From contig NZ_KL407338.1 of NCBI RefSeq assembly GCF_000706645.1, forward strand, positions 263,405 through 327,404: DNA of 64,000 nucleotides, in the 5' to 3' direction. Shown here piece after piece: positions 1-9,111 of the stretch. The position numbers were made by a program, and so were the translations under genes. This DNA is from Bartonella rochalimae ATCC BAA-1498 (GTDB lineage Bacteria > Pseudomonadota > Alphaproteobacteria > Rhizobiales > Rhizobiaceae). Below the pieces are notes generated by a model. It was not told the DNA's origin. It did no database searches and worked only from the letters and a program-made list of their open reading frames with translations. How positions within the stretch are numbered: the stretch's first letter is position 1; each line of letters opens with the position of its first letter.

Positions 1-934
1 ATGGCTTTTTAGAGCTACTTTATTGTGTTCAGGAAGACCTAAAAAGACGTACGATAGTTTTTCTTTGGACTGTATCAAGGTTACCTATGAAAAATACGCG
101 CTCTTAAGCTTGTTTCATTTTCAAGGAGATTAAGAAAAGTTCTTTGAACAATGTCACTGGCAATGTTGTTTAGGTAACGGCTTCTTGACTTGTTGATTTA
201 ATTTTTTGCAAATTACATAGGAAGCTGTGGCGTTACAGTTTTGGCATAGCAATAGTTGCATTTCTTTGAAGTGAGGTGAAATTTTTTGATATATTTTTCT
301 TCTGCAATTTATCCTTGGTTAAGAACAACAGTATAGGAAGTGTGAAAGATAAAGGGAGAGAGAAAAAGAAATAATCCAATGATTGTGCATTGGAGCAGTT
401 ATTCAACTTCATACGTGTTTATCTTTCTTTTGTTTTTGTATAAAGGTTTTACAGGACAATTTTGTGTATTCGAATTATCTTGAAAAAAATTAAAAAGTAT
501 AAAAGCTTTAGAGAGTACTCAATCATTTTTATTTTAAAAATGATATTATCTTTTTATCCTCTGTTACGAAGTGTTTATCTTTGAACAAACATATCCTATT
601 AATGGAAGAGGTTTACTCTGACTTAGGTCAATATATTTTAAATTGTGATCTTTTTTGTGGAACCAATAGTATTTTCAAAACTTCTTTAAGAACTGATGAT
701 CAGGTGATCAAATGATATTTTTGCATGCAATGATCGATAAGATCAGCATTGTTTGCAAGAGAAGAGCTCGTGTCTATAGGGTGGTGGGAGACACGTAAGA
801 GAGCTTTTTCAATTTTCTTAAGATGTAGCAGTCTTTTGAGAAATCAAAAAATTTAACACCATTTTATTGAAACGAGACAAATTTTTGCACAGGCAAATTT
901 GAGTTTCTAAATGCTATGGAATAGGAAAGAGAGA
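1..934. other. long non-coding stretch at the left edge
   Basis: I find no convincing reading frame in the first 934 bases on either strand. The stretch is AT-rich with stops in all frames. It holds two structured patches: a group of short palindromes around 697-745 and a GC-rich hairpin at 769-795. The promoter of the SH3-domain gene presumably lies in its right part, but I cannot name -35 and -10 boxes with confidence. Confidence 0.6.
769..795. other. perfect 7-bp stem-loop in a GC-rich patch
   Basis: CGTGTCT (769-775) pairs exactly with AGACACG (789-795) around a 13-base G-rich loop. GAGCTC just before and GAGAGC followed by a T-run just after make it look like the end of a small transcript. 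The patch is clearly richer in G+C than its surroundings. No known riboswitch was recognised. Bartonella does carry small regulatory RNAs, but I cannot assign this hairpin to a family. Confidence 0.35.
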
Positions 935-1591
935 ATGTTTAAAAAGAGTTTTTTATCAGCAACAATGATGTTGACATCTTTGATGGGAGCGGGGTTTATG
1001 TTGGCTACTTCTGATGTAGCTGCTGGAACAGTTGCTAAAATAGAAAAAGGTAAAGCAATTTTACGCGCAGGACCAGCTACAACTTATAAAGTTACGGCGG
1101 TAGTTCCTACTGGAGCGAAGGTACAAATTAATGGCTGTCTCGCTGATAAAGTATGGTGTTTACTTCAACATAATGAAACGGTTGGTTGGGCATCTGCAAA
1201 TTATTTTAATGTTGACAATATTCCCGTAATTTCTTTTATGCAGATTAAAAGAAAGCCACAACCTGTTATTCAAAAGCAAATAGTACAAGAAAAACAGGTT
1301 ATCTCTCATCCAAACAATACGCCTACTGCTACAGTAGCAGAGAAAAAGGTGCAAAAAAAAGATGAAACAAGTGCGACGATTAATAAGAAGCCTTTAGATA
1401 TTAAGGATATTGTACCCACGGGTGTGAAAAAAACTGATGATCGAATAATTTTAAAACCTTCTGAAAATACACGTGAAATATCTATAAAACGAGTAACAGC
1501 TTATAATCCTTTATTTCCAGATAATGTCAATTTTGAAAATGCTGAACGCAATGAAACACGCTATCGTGTTATAACATATCCTACTTTATAA
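935..1591 (+). CDS. exported SH3-domain protein
   Basis: Probable periplasmic or cell-surface protein of about 218 residues. The N-terminus has a basic MFKKS start and a hydrophobic stretch ending near ATSDVAAG, a typical Sec signal peptide. Residues of about 30-85 form a bacterial SH3 domain of the type found in exported alphaproteobacterial proteins: a KAILRAGP-like strand, a Cys-containing turn, and the closing GWASANYF motif. The remainder is a low-complexity Lys/Thr/Pro-rich tail with no known domain. An in-frame ATG lies 24 bases upstream, but 935 is preferred because AGGAAAGAGA sits just ahead of it and the signal peptide then starts correctly. SH3 domains of this kind often bind peptidoglycan; that role here is inferred. 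Confidence 0.8.
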   Translation: MFKKSFLSATMMLTSLMGAGFMLATSDVAAGTVAKIEKGKAILRAGPATTYKVTAVVPTGAKVQINGCLADKVWCLLQHNETVGWASANYFNVDNIPVISFMQIKRKPQPVIQKQIVQEKQVISHPNNTPTATVAEKKVQKKDETSATINKKPLDIKDIVPTGVKKTDDRIILKPSENTREISIKRVTAYNPLFPDNVNFENAERNETRYRVITYPTL

Positions 1592-1636
1592 AAATAAAGA
1601 AAACTTTTTGTATTTTTCTGAAGAAAAAATAAACAA

Positions 1637-1673
1637 AAATAGCAGCATAAAGAGAATTTTTATGCTGCTATTT
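1637..1673. terminator. bidirectional intrinsic terminator
   Basis: A 15-bp perfect inverted repeat (1637-1651 with 1659-1673, 7-base loop) lies between two convergent genes. It is flanked by A-rich sequence on the left and T's on the right, so it can end the SH3-domain gene transcript on the plus strand and the asd transcript on the minus strand. The asd stop codon is only four bases away. Confidence 0.85.
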
Positions 1674-1677
1674 CCGT

Positions 1678-2709
1678 TTAGATAGCTGATTTAGGTGTGA
1701 TTAAATTACGAGAGATGAGAAGTTCAGCAATCTGAACTGCATTCAATGCTGCTCCTTTCCTTAAATTATCAGCAACAACCCAAAAAGCTAAGCCATTTTC
1801 GACGGTAGCATCTTCGCGAATACGGCTAATAAAAATATCATCCTCTCCTGTGCATTCATAGGGAGAGATGTAACCACCATCTTCTTGTTTATCTATGATT
1901 TGGCAACCAGGTGTATTGCGTAGGAGCGCGCGCGCTTCATGGGCACTTAATGGTTTTGCAAATTCAACATTAACAGATTCAGCATGACCAATAAAGACAG
2001 GGACTCGAACAGCAGTAGCCGTTAATTTGATCTTGGGGTCAAGAATTTTTTTTGTTTCGGCCATTATTTTCCATTCTTCTTTAGTATAGCCGTCTTCCAT
2101 AAAAACATCGATATGAGGAATGATATTAAAAGCGATGCGTTTAGTAAACTTTTTTAATAAGATTGGATCAGCAACGAAAACAGCTCGTGATTGTTCAAAT
2201 AGTTCATCCATTTCTTCTTTACCAGCTCCAGAGACTGATTGATAAGTGGATACAACAACGCGTTTGATGATTGCTGCATCATGGAGAGGTTTTAAAGCAA
2301 CAACAAGTTGAATGGTTGAACAATTAGGATTGGCAATAATGTTACGTTTAGAAAATGCTTTAATGCTTTCTGCATTTACTTCTGGCACAATCAAGGGAAC
2401 ATTGATATCATAACGCCATGTGGAGGAGTTATCGATGACTACACAACCAGCAGCGCTAATCTTAGGAGCGTATTCTTTGGAAATAGTTCCTCCAGCAGAC
2501 ATGAGACACAAATCAGTGTCAGAAAAGTTATATGTATCAAGCGCTTTGACTTTTAAAGTTTTGTTGCCATAAGAAACACTCTGTCCTATTGAGCGTCGTG
2601 AAGCCAAAGGAACTATTTCGCTAGCTGGAAAGCAACGCTCTTCTAGAATTGTTAATATTTCACGCCCAACATTTCCCGTAGCACCAACAACTGCAACTTT
2701 AAAATTCAT
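1678..2709 (-). CDS. asd: aspartate-semialdehyde dehydrogenase
   Basis: Cytoplasmic enzyme of 343 residues that reduces aspartyl-phosphate to aspartate semialdehyde with NADPH, the branch point to lysine/diaminopimelate, threonine and methionine. The N-terminal nucleotide-binding loop GATGNVG is at residues 9-15, the catalytic cysteine is in NPNCST (Cys130), and the substrate-binding segment with IGHAESVNV is near residue 240. Length is normal for the family. It stands alone, convergent with the SH3-domain gene. Together with dapA further along, it feeds peptidoglycan precursor synthesis. A GAAAGAAG purine stretch precedes the ATG. Confidence 0.96.
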   Translation of the reverse strand: MNFKVAVVGATGNVGREILTILEERCFPASEIVPLASRRSIGQSVSYGNKTLKVKALDTYNFSDTDLCLMSAGGTISKEYAPKISAAGCVVIDNSSTWRYDINVPLIVPEVNAESIKAFSKRNIIANPNCSTIQLVVALKPLHDAAIIKRVVVSTYQSVSGAGKEEMDELFEQSRAVFVADPILLKKFTKRIAFNIIPHIDVFMEDGYTKEEWKIMAETKKILDPKIKLTATAVRVPVFIGHAESVNVEFAKPLSAHEARALLRNTPGCQIIDKQEDGGYISPYECTGEDDIFISRIREDATVENGLAFWVVADNLRKGAALNAVQIAELLISRNLITPKSAI

Positions 2710-3304
2710 ATTTTCACTTCTTTCTCTATTTTATAAAACAGATATGACGCTAATTTTTTTTAGGTTAAATCTAACAAAGAGGGTAAATTAGCCAAGAAAT
2801 TTGCATATTTTAATTATTACTTTCTTAGGCCCAATTGTATACATACAATTATCGTGATGAGGGTACTATAGATCACTTTACTTGACAATACACTTCTTCC
2901 TTGGTTTTTTTAGAACTGGAGAGAGTTTCAATTTTTTCTGTCAAATTAATAAATATTATTTTTCATGAGGTTTTGATTGAGCAGACTGCTAATCTGTTAT
3001 TGATTATCGTTTTTTCAGGCTTTTTTGTTGCATAAGGAACAGAGTTTAAGGCAACAGGTCTATTTTTGTTAGCAGGTGATGAGTAAAATTATTTTATGCA
3101 TTTATCAATTGATATTCAAAGAAATAATATGAGTTTTATGGAAGCAGAGAATGAGTTTCTTTGTTGAAAAAAATTAAAGCTTTAACGTTATTAGTCAGTA
3201 GAATAGTTTTCTTAAGATTTTCTTTGGGTATGTATTTTAAAAAACTGATCGAGAGAAAATATGTTTTGATATAAAATTTGGTTTTATGAAAAGGAAAATA
3301 AAAA
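2710..3304. other. 595-base non-coding stretch upstream of asd
   Basis: No reading frame here has codon use or similarity I can support. The minus-strand ORF near 3136-3318 is low-complexity and Lys/Phe-rich. The one clear element is the palindrome at 2833-2850, listed separately. The length and stop density suggest decayed sequence. Confidence 0.5.
2833..2850. promoter_or_regulatory. 18-bp palindrome, possible operator
   Basis: AATTGTAT and ATACAATT form a perfect 8-bp inverted repeat with a two-base AC spacer. The core resembles the TTGTAT-n-ATACAA sites bound by GntR-family repressors in other proteobacteria. It lies about 125 bases upstream of the asd start on the minus strand, so it could control asd. 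Resemblance is all the support there is. Confidence 0.35.
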
Positions 3305-3499
3305 CTATTTTTTTTCATTATGTTTTAAAGGACGCGCTTCTGAAGTAAGCATAATGGGAACACCACTACGAATAGGATAGGCGAGTTTTGCTTTTAATGA
3401 AATTAATTCTTGTGTTTTTTTATTTAAAGAGAGCGGCTCTTTTGTGAGTGGGCAGACCAGTAATTCAAGCATCTTAGGATCAGTTGTCATTTTTTTCAT
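3305..3499 (-). CDS. Trm112-like zinc-ribbon protein (UPF0434/YcaR family)
   Basis: Small 64-residue protein. It has the family pattern [16 protein letters not shown] near the start and a [11 protein letters not shown] segment in the middle, both typical of bacterial YcaR/Trm112-like proteins. Eukaryotic Trm112 is an activating partner of methyltransferases; the bacterial role is poorly known. Only one cysteine remains of the usual zinc site, which is common in this branch. A second in-frame ATG at 3490 could also be the start. It lies 13 bases downstream of the LON-domain gene, so the two are probably co-transcribed. Confidence 0.85.
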   Translation of the reverse strand: MKKMTTDPKMLELLVCPLTKEPLSLNKKTQELISLKAKLAYPIRSGVPIMLTSEARPLKHNEKK

Positions 3500-3512
3500 G
3501 TTTGAAAATCCG

Positions 3513-4175
3513 TTAATGTAAGAGATGATATGCCCCTGTTTGTTTCATAAGTGAACGTTCAGTTAAAGCAAGGAGAGTTTGGGCGCGACTTGCAATATCT
3601 GGCGCTTCCAGTAAAGCTTGCTTTTCTTCTGGAGTAAAGGGAATAAGAGTTGAAAGAGCATTAACGAGTACAGGTGTAGGCGTTTGTAAAATATTATTCC
3701 AATTATGTTCAATTTCATGAAGTACAAGATAATTTTCGATCGTATTGAGTAAATTTTCTCGATTAATATTCTCTGAGTTTTCATATTCTTGTAAATCTTT
3801 TATATTAAATTCAATGATGGCAATCCGATAAGGCTTTTTGCTCGCTAATTCTTTTTTTAAGGTAAAACGACAAATACCTTGTAATACGATAAGAAGTCGT
3901 CCATTTCCTGTTTCATTATAATTTGTAATACGACCAACACAGCCCATTTCATAGAGTTCTGAGGATAAATCATCTGTACTCGATGATAACGGCTGAATGA
4001 TTCCTAATAGACGATTAGATGTCATAGCGTCTTCAATCATTTCAAGAGCACTTGGTTCAAAAATGTTAAGCGATAAAAAACCTCCAGGAAGCAATAATGC
4101 GCCTTCTAAAGGAAAAATGGCAATTTGTTTTGGTAAGTCATGTTCACAATTATAGTGGATATTACCAGCTTTCAT
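3513..4175 (-). CDS. LON substrate-binding domain protein
   Basis: Protein of about 220 residues consisting of a Lon N-terminal (substrate-recognition) domain without the ATPase or protease parts of Lon. The start of the domain is visible as [15 protein letters not shown] followed by [12 protein letters not shown], and the [13 protein letters not shown] strand is near residue 105. Such stand-alone LON proteins are widespread in Rhizobiales; they probably bind unfolded or regulatory proteins, but the function is unproven. An in-frame ATG lies 24 bases further upstream. I prefer 4175 because homologues begin just before the conserved DLP motif. Confidence 0.85.
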   Translation of the reverse strand: MKAGNIHYNCEHDLPKQIAIFPLEGALLLPGGFLSLNIFEPSALEMIEDAMTSNRLLGIIQPLSSSTDDLSSELYEMGCVGRITNYNETGNGRLLIVLQGICRFTLKKELASKKPYRIAIIEFNIKDLQEYENSENINRENLLNTIENYLVLHEIEHNWNNILQTPTPVLVNALSTLIPFTPEEKQALLEAPDIASRAQTLLALTERSLMKQTGAYHLLH

Positions 4176-4540
4176 GAGTGTTCTATAACCTTTATCCAAT
4201 ACAGTTTCGTACCTAGAATTATTATAATTTTTTATTATAAGAAAATTATATTATTATGAGCGAAACTATATCACATAATAACATAATATAAGTCATTATA
4301 ATGAAAAAAACTATAATCTCTCCTTATAGAGAAAAGTAAGAGAAACAACAATATCTTGGGTTGTTTTCAGTAAGATTTTAAAGAATATGAGTTCCTCTCA
4401 AGTAAAGATTTATAAGGGTAGTTTGAAAAAACAAGGTTATTATAAAAAACTTTGAAATTTAGAGTGCTATAATCAGTTTTTTAATGACAGTGTAGAGAAG
4501 ATAAGTTATAGCAAAAATATGTTGGAAAGAATGTCATTGC

Positions 4541-4646
4541 TTCTTTCATTCTTTGCGGGAGAGTGCAAAATGTGAACTTTCACATCTGCCGCCAAAGAGA
4601 AAAATAATCCGCAATCTTGCAGGTTTGAGACAAAGGGTAAGAAAGA
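4541..4646 (+). promoter_or_regulatory. glycine riboswitch upstream of gcvT
   Basis: The leader of the gcv operon carries the conserved parts of a glycine aptamer in the right order: GCGGGAGAGTGC (4555-4566), a TGTG...CACA hairpin, GCCGCCAAAGAG (4588-4599), and TGCAGG ... CAAAGG (4618-4635). TTCTTTC (4541-4547) and GAAAGA (4641-4646) can close the outer stem. I see one full aptamer only. Downstream, ACCAC (4649-4653) pairs with GTGGT (4662-4666), while a second GTGG at 4671 competes for the same strand just ahead of the GGAG ribosome site. That suggests translational control. Glycine excess would be expected to switch on the cleavage system. Confidence 0.88.
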
Positions 4647-4687
4647 CAACCACAATATAGAGTGGTAAACGTGGCTTTGGAGAAATT

Positions 4688-5809
4688 ATGGACACCGATT
4701 TGCAGACATTTGAGACATTGCCTTTAAAAAAACTTCCTTTACATAATTTACATGAAAAAGCACAAGCGAAATTTGGCGCTTTTGCTGGTTGGATGATGCC
4801 TTTAGTTTATCCTCTAGGTGTTTTGAAAGAGCATTTGCATACACGTGCTCAGGCTGGTCTTTTTGATATCTCTCATATGAAGTTAATAGCTATTGAAGGG
4901 CAAGAAGCAGCTGAATTTTTATCTTATGCACTTCCTATTGATGCATTCCTTTTAAAAAAAGGCCAATCACGCTATAATTATTTGCTGAATGAGCAAGCTG
5001 GTATTCTTGATGATCTTATTCTTACGCGTTTAGATAAATATCGTTTTATGCTGGTTGTTAATGCAGGGAATGCACAGGCTGATTTTGCCGAACTTCAAAA
5101 ACGTGCAGTTGGTTTTGACTGTAAAATAGTTGCGCTTGAGAGAGTTTTGCTTGCTCTTCAAGGTCCGCAGGCTGCCTCTGTTTTGGCTGATGCAGGTTTG
5201 CTTGGTAATGAGCTTTTGTTTATGCAAGGGTTTGAGCCATACCAAGATTGGTTTGTAACACGTTCTGGTTATACAGGAGAGGACGGTTTTGAAATTGCAC
5301 TTTCAGAAAGTCAGGCACGTTCATTAGTTGAAAAATTACTCGATGATTATCGTGTTGAATGGATCGGTCTTGCTGCGCGTGATAGTCTTCGACTGGAGGC
5401 GGGATTGTGTTTACATGGTAATGATATTACACCTGATACCACTCCTATTGAGGCTGCACTGACATGGGCTGTGTCCAAGAGTGTTCGGGAAAAAGCTAAG
5501 TTTTATGGGGCAGAAGCTTTTCTTAGAGCATATCAGAAAGGGCCTTCTCGTTGTCGTGTTGGTTTAAAACCACAGGGACGTCAGCCTGTACGTGCAGGTG
5601 CAGTTCTTCTAGATGATAAGGGGAAACAGATTGGAATAGTGACATCGGGTGGTTTTGGTCCTTCTTTTAATGGTCCTGTAGCAATGGGCTATGTTCCTAT
5701 TGATTGGAAAATCGAAGGAACAGAAGTTTTTACTGAAGTGCGTGGCAAAAAAATCATGTTGTCTGTTCATTCGCTTCCTTTTGTTGAACAACGTTATTTT
5801 AAGGGATAA
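4688..5809 (+). CDS. gcvT: aminomethyltransferase (glycine cleavage T-protein)
   Basis: The 373-residue T-protein releases ammonia from the aminomethyl group carried on GcvH and passes the one-carbon unit to tetrahydrofolate. Family features include FGAFAGWMMPL near residue 30, LFDISHM near 60, the RSGYTGEDGFEI motif near residue 195, and the RLEAGLCLHGNDI segment near 238. GGAG lies 6 bases before the ATG. It is the first gene of gcvT-gcvH-gcvP and sits directly behind the glycine riboswitch, so its expression should follow glycine level. Length is normal. Confidence 0.96.
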   Translation: MDTDLQTFETLPLKKLPLHNLHEKAQAKFGAFAGWMMPLVYPLGVLKEHLHTRAQAGLFDISHMKLIAIEGQEAAEFLSYALPIDAFLLKKGQSRYNYLLNEQAGILDDLILTRLDKYRFMLVVNAGNAQADFAELQKRAVGFDCKIVALERVLLALQGPQAASVLADAGLLGNELLFMQGFEPYQDWFVTRSGYTGEDGFEIALSESQARSLVEKLLDDYRVEWIGLAARDSLRLEAGLCLHGNDITPDTTPIEAALTWAVSKSVREKAKFYGAEAFLRAYQKGPSRCRVGLKPQGRQPVRAGAVLLDDKGKQIGIVTSGGFGPSFNGPVAMGYVPIDWKIEGTEVFTEVRGKKIMLSVHSLPFVEQRYFKG

Positions 5810-5815
5810 TTGTTT

Positions 5816-6184
5816 ATGTCTAAAATTTATTTTACGCAAGATCACGAATGGATAAGTGTTGAGGGACAGATCGCTACGGTTGGAATTACCAATCATGCTC
5901 AAGAGCAGTTAGGTGATTTGGTATTTGTTGATTTGCCACAGAGCGGAACACATATTTCTAAGGGAGATGCAGCTGCTGTTGTTGAGTCTGTTAAAGCGGC
6001 ATCGGATGTTTATGCACCTATTGATGGAGAAGTGATTGAAGCTAATGAAGCTTTAGCAGGTGATCCTGCGTTGGTAAATCAGCAAGCCGAAAAGGAAGGT
6101 TGGTTATGGAAAATGAGGATACAGGATAAGACACAGCTTGATGAGTTATTAGATGAATCTTCTTATCGTGCATTGATTGGGTAA
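5816..6184 (+). CDS. gcvH: glycine cleavage H-protein
   Basis: The 122-residue lipoyl carrier shuttles the aminomethyl group from GcvP to GcvT. The lipoylated lysine is Lys60 in [12 protein letters not shown]. The ATG at 5816 is chosen over a TTG at 5810, which abuts the gcvT stop, because AAGGGA lies at a good distance ahead of the ATG and homologues begin at MSKIYFT. It follows gcvT by six bases and precedes gcvP by four, so the three genes are translated as a unit. Confidence 0.96.
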   Translation: MSKIYFTQDHEWISVEGQIATVGITNHAQEQLGDLVFVDLPQSGTHISKGDAAAVVESVKAASDVYAPIDGEVIEANEALAGDPALVNQQAEKEGWLWKMRIQDKTQLDELLDESSYRALIG

Positions 6185-6188
6185 AATT

Positions 6189-8984
6189 ATGCAAGAACAT
6201 CGTTTTGTTTCGCGGCACATAGGGCTTCGATCTGATGAAATACAAAAAATGCTTAGGGTGTTAGCGCTTGATTCAATAGAAGCTTTAGTTTCTCAAGCTG
6301 TTCCTGAGTCTGTTCATTTGAAACGATTGCTTAATTTACCAGAAGCAGCAAATGAAGAAAAAGCTTTGGAAGAATTATCGAAGATTATGGAACGCAATAA
6401 TGTCCGGAAGAGTTTTATTGGACAAGGCTATTATGGAACATTTGTACCACCTGTTATTTTGCGTAATTTTTTTGAAAATCCGGCTTGGTATACCGCTTAT
6501 ACACCCTATCAGGCAGAGATTAGCCAGGGCCGTTTAGAGCTTTTGTTTTATTTTCAAACATTAATAAGTGAATTGACTGGATTACCTGTTGCGGCTGCTT
6601 CACTTCTTGATGAGGCAACAGCTTTAGCTGAAGCTAATGCGGTGGCTGTCCGTTTTGCACGTGAGAAAAAAACAAAAATTTTGATTCAAGGCCTTTTACA
6701 TCCTCAAACATTGAGTGTTGCGCAGACACGTGCTGAAACACAGGGCATTCACATGAGCGAAAAAGGTGAAATTTGTTCTGATACGGCCGCTGTTGTTTTA
6801 CCATGGCCAGATACAAGAGGATGCTTTAATGATTATAATGAAGTTATTAAAGAGGCAAAGGAGAAGGGGGCTCTAGTTATTGTCGTTGCAGATCCTTTAG
6901 CTCTTACCCTTATGGAAGCACCAGCCAAATGGGGAGCTGATATTGTTGTTGGTTCTATGCAGCGTTATGGAGTTCCAATGGGTTTTGGTGGTCCTCATGC
7001 AGGTTATCTTGCCGTGAGTGATGCTTTAATGCGTTTAATTCCAGGGCGTATTGTTGGGCAATCGACAGATACAAAAGGGCGTACTGGTTTTCGATTAGCA
7101 TTGCAAACGCGTGAACAACATATTCGACGTGATAAAGCAACATCGAATATATGTACTGCGCAGGCTTTGTTGGCTAACATGGCAGTGGCTTATGCTATTT
7201 GGCATGGTCCAAAAGGTCTACAGGAAATTGCCAAACGTGTTCACAGTTTAACATGTCGTTTTGTTGCTGGTTTAGAAGCGGTGGGTATCCATTGTGAGGG
7301 TAAATATTTTTTTGATTGTATTAGTGTTTTTGTCGAGAAGAGAGCTCAAGATATTGCAAATCAAGCAAAAATGGGTGGGCGGCTTGTGCGTGTTCTTAAT
7401 GATGATTGGGTTGCAATTAATTTTGATGAATTATCAACAGAAGAAGATGCTATTGCTTTAGCACAGCTTTTTAACGCACAATTAACTGATGAAACTGCTA
7501 CAAGGCTTTTTGGCAAAGAGCGTGATTCTGCTTTTCTTTCGCAGTCATTTTTTCACGCAGTGCATTCAGAAACCGACATGATGCGCTTTTTACGTCGCTT
7601 ATCAGATAAGGATTTAGCACTGGATCGGGCAATGATTCCACTTGGTTCTTGTACAATGAAACTGAATGCTGCGGCTGAGTTAATACCTGTGAGTTGGCCT
7701 ACAGTGGCTAATATACATCCTTTTGCACCTAAAGAGGATGCGTTGGGATATCAGGAAATGATGAACCAGTTAAATGCATGGTTATGTGAAATTACAGGGT
7801 TTGCTCAAGTTTCTTTTCAGCCTAATTCTGGTGCTCAAGGTGAATATGCTGGACTTTTGGCTATTTGGCGATATCATCAATCTCGTGGTGATCATCAGCG
7901 TAATATTTGTCTTATTCCTGCATCAGCACATGGAACTAATCCAGCTTCAGCACATATGGCAGGGATGGAAGTTGTAATAGTGAAATGCTTAAGTGATGGT
8001 GATGTTGATATTGATGATCTTAAAGCGAAAGCACAATTGCATAAAGCTCATTTGGCAGCTTTAATGATTACTTATCCTTCAACACATGGTGTTTATGAGG
8101 AAAACATTAAGGACATTTGTGCCATTATTCATGAAAATGGTGGGCAAGTCTATTTCGATGGAGCTAATTTAAATGCACTTGTAGGTCTTGCACGTCCTGC
8201 GGATATGGGAGCGGATGTTTGTCACATGAACCTTCATAAAACATTTGCGATTCCTCATGGTGGTGGAGGTCCTGGTGTTGGCCCGATTGGCGTTGGAATG
8301 CATTTAAAACCGTTTTTACCTGGCCACGAACAAGATAAGACGACTCATGCCGTTTCAGCAGCTCCCTATGGCAGTGCTTCTATTTTAGTGATTACATGGA
8401 TGTATATTCGGATGATGGGAGCTGATGGATTAAAATGTGCAACACAGATAGCAATATTAAATGCTAATTATGTTGCTGAGCGTCTCTCAAAGGCTTATTC
8501 TATTCTTTATCGGGGTAAACATGGGCGTGTTGCACATGAATGTATTGTGGATACACGGTCTCTGAAAGAGCAATATGGAATCAGTGTTGATGATATTGCA
8601 AAACGTCTTATTGATTATGGATTTCATGCTCCAACAATGTCATTTCCAGTTCCTGGAACTTTGATGATTGAGCCAACTGAATCAGAACCGAAGGCAGAAA
8701 TTGATCGTCTTTGTGATGCTTTGTTATCTATTGCTGAAGAATCTAAGAAAATTGGTGAAGGCATTTGGCCGAAAGATGATAATCCATTGGTGAATGCACC
8801 GCATACATTAGCAGACACTTTAGACGATAATTGGAAACGGGCTTATTCGAGAAAAGAAGCTGCTTTTCCTGATCCTCGCTTTGATCCAGCAAATAAATAT
8901 TGGCCGCCTGTTTCACGTATTGACAATGTTTCTGGTGATAGAACTTTGATTTGTTCTTGTCCACCATTGGTGAACACGGTTTAA
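6189..8984 (+). CDS. gcvP: glycine dehydrogenase, decarboxylating (P-protein)
   Basis: Full-length fused P-protein of 931 residues, with both the alpha-like and beta-like halves in one chain. It decarboxylates glycine with pyridoxal phosphate and loads the aminomethyl group onto lipoyl-GcvH. The N-terminus has [14 protein letters not shown]. The PLP lysine is Lys684 in [20 protein letters not shown] at 6189 is preferred to the TTG at 6177, which overlaps gcvH. No strong ribosome site is visible, which fits translational coupling to gcvH. It is the last gene of the operon. Confidence 0.96.
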   Translation: MQEHRFVSRHIGLRSDEIQKMLRVLALDSIEALVSQAVPESVHLKRLLNLPEAANEEKALEELSKIMERNNVRKSFIGQGYYGTFVPPVILRNFFENPAWYTAYTPYQAEISQGRLELLFYFQTLISELTGLPVAAASLLDEATALAEANAVAVRFAREKKTKILIQGLLHPQTLSVAQTRAETQGIHMSEKGEICSDTAAVVLPWPDTRGCFNDYNEVIKEAKEKGALVIVVADPLALTLMEAPAKWGADIVVGSMQRYGVPMGFGGPHAGYLAVSDALMRLIPGRIVGQSTDTKGRTGFRLALQTREQHIRRDKATSNICTAQALLANMAVAYAIWHGPKGLQEIAKRVHSLTCRFVAGLEAVGIHCEGKYFFDCISVFVEKRAQDIANQAKMGGRLVRVLNDDWVAINFDELSTEEDAIALAQLFNAQLTDETATRLFGKERDSAFLSQSFFHAVHSETDMMRFLRRLSDKDLALDRAMIPLGSCTMKLNAAAELIPVSWPTVANIHPFAPKEDALGYQEMMNQLNAWLCEITGFAQVSFQPNSGAQGEYAGLLAIWRYHQSRGDHQRNICLIPASAHGTNPASAHMAGMEVVIVKCLSDGDVDIDDLKAKAQLHKAHLAALMITYPSTHGVYEENIKDICAIIHENGGQVYFDGANLNALVGLARPADMGADVCHMNLHKTFAIPHGGGGPGVGPIGVGMHLKPFLPGHEQDKTTHAVSAAPYGSASILVITWMYIRMMGADGLKCATQIAILNANYVAERLSKAYSILYRGKHGRVAHECIVDTRSLKEQYGISVDDIAKRLIDYGFHAPTMSFPVPGTLMIEPTESEPKAEIDRLCDALLSIAEESKKIGEGIWPKDDNPLVNAPHTLADTLDDNWKRAYSRKEAAFPDPRFDPANKYWPPVSRIDNVSGDRTLICSCPPLVNTV

Positions 8985-9111
8985 ATTTATTTTCTTATGT
9001 TTCAATTAAGCAAGTCTATATCAAGCCTGTGGAGTTGGATATAATTTATTTCGATTTTTGTTTAAGGCTGATCATGGCTATCTTAGATTCATTTTATGAG
9101 AATTCGAAGAT

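Noticed and set aside
911-934. Upstream ATG extending the SH3-domain protein by eight residues
   Set aside because: It places charged residues ahead of the signal peptide, and a good ribosome site precedes the ATG at 935.
3136-3318. 60-residue ORF on the minus strand
   Set aside because: Low-complexity Lys/Phe/Ile composition, overlaps the end of the Trm112-like gene, no recognisable motif.
4541-4687. A second, tandem glycine aptamer
   Set aside because: After the first aptamer I find no further GGAGAG or CAGG...AAAGG elements before gcvT.
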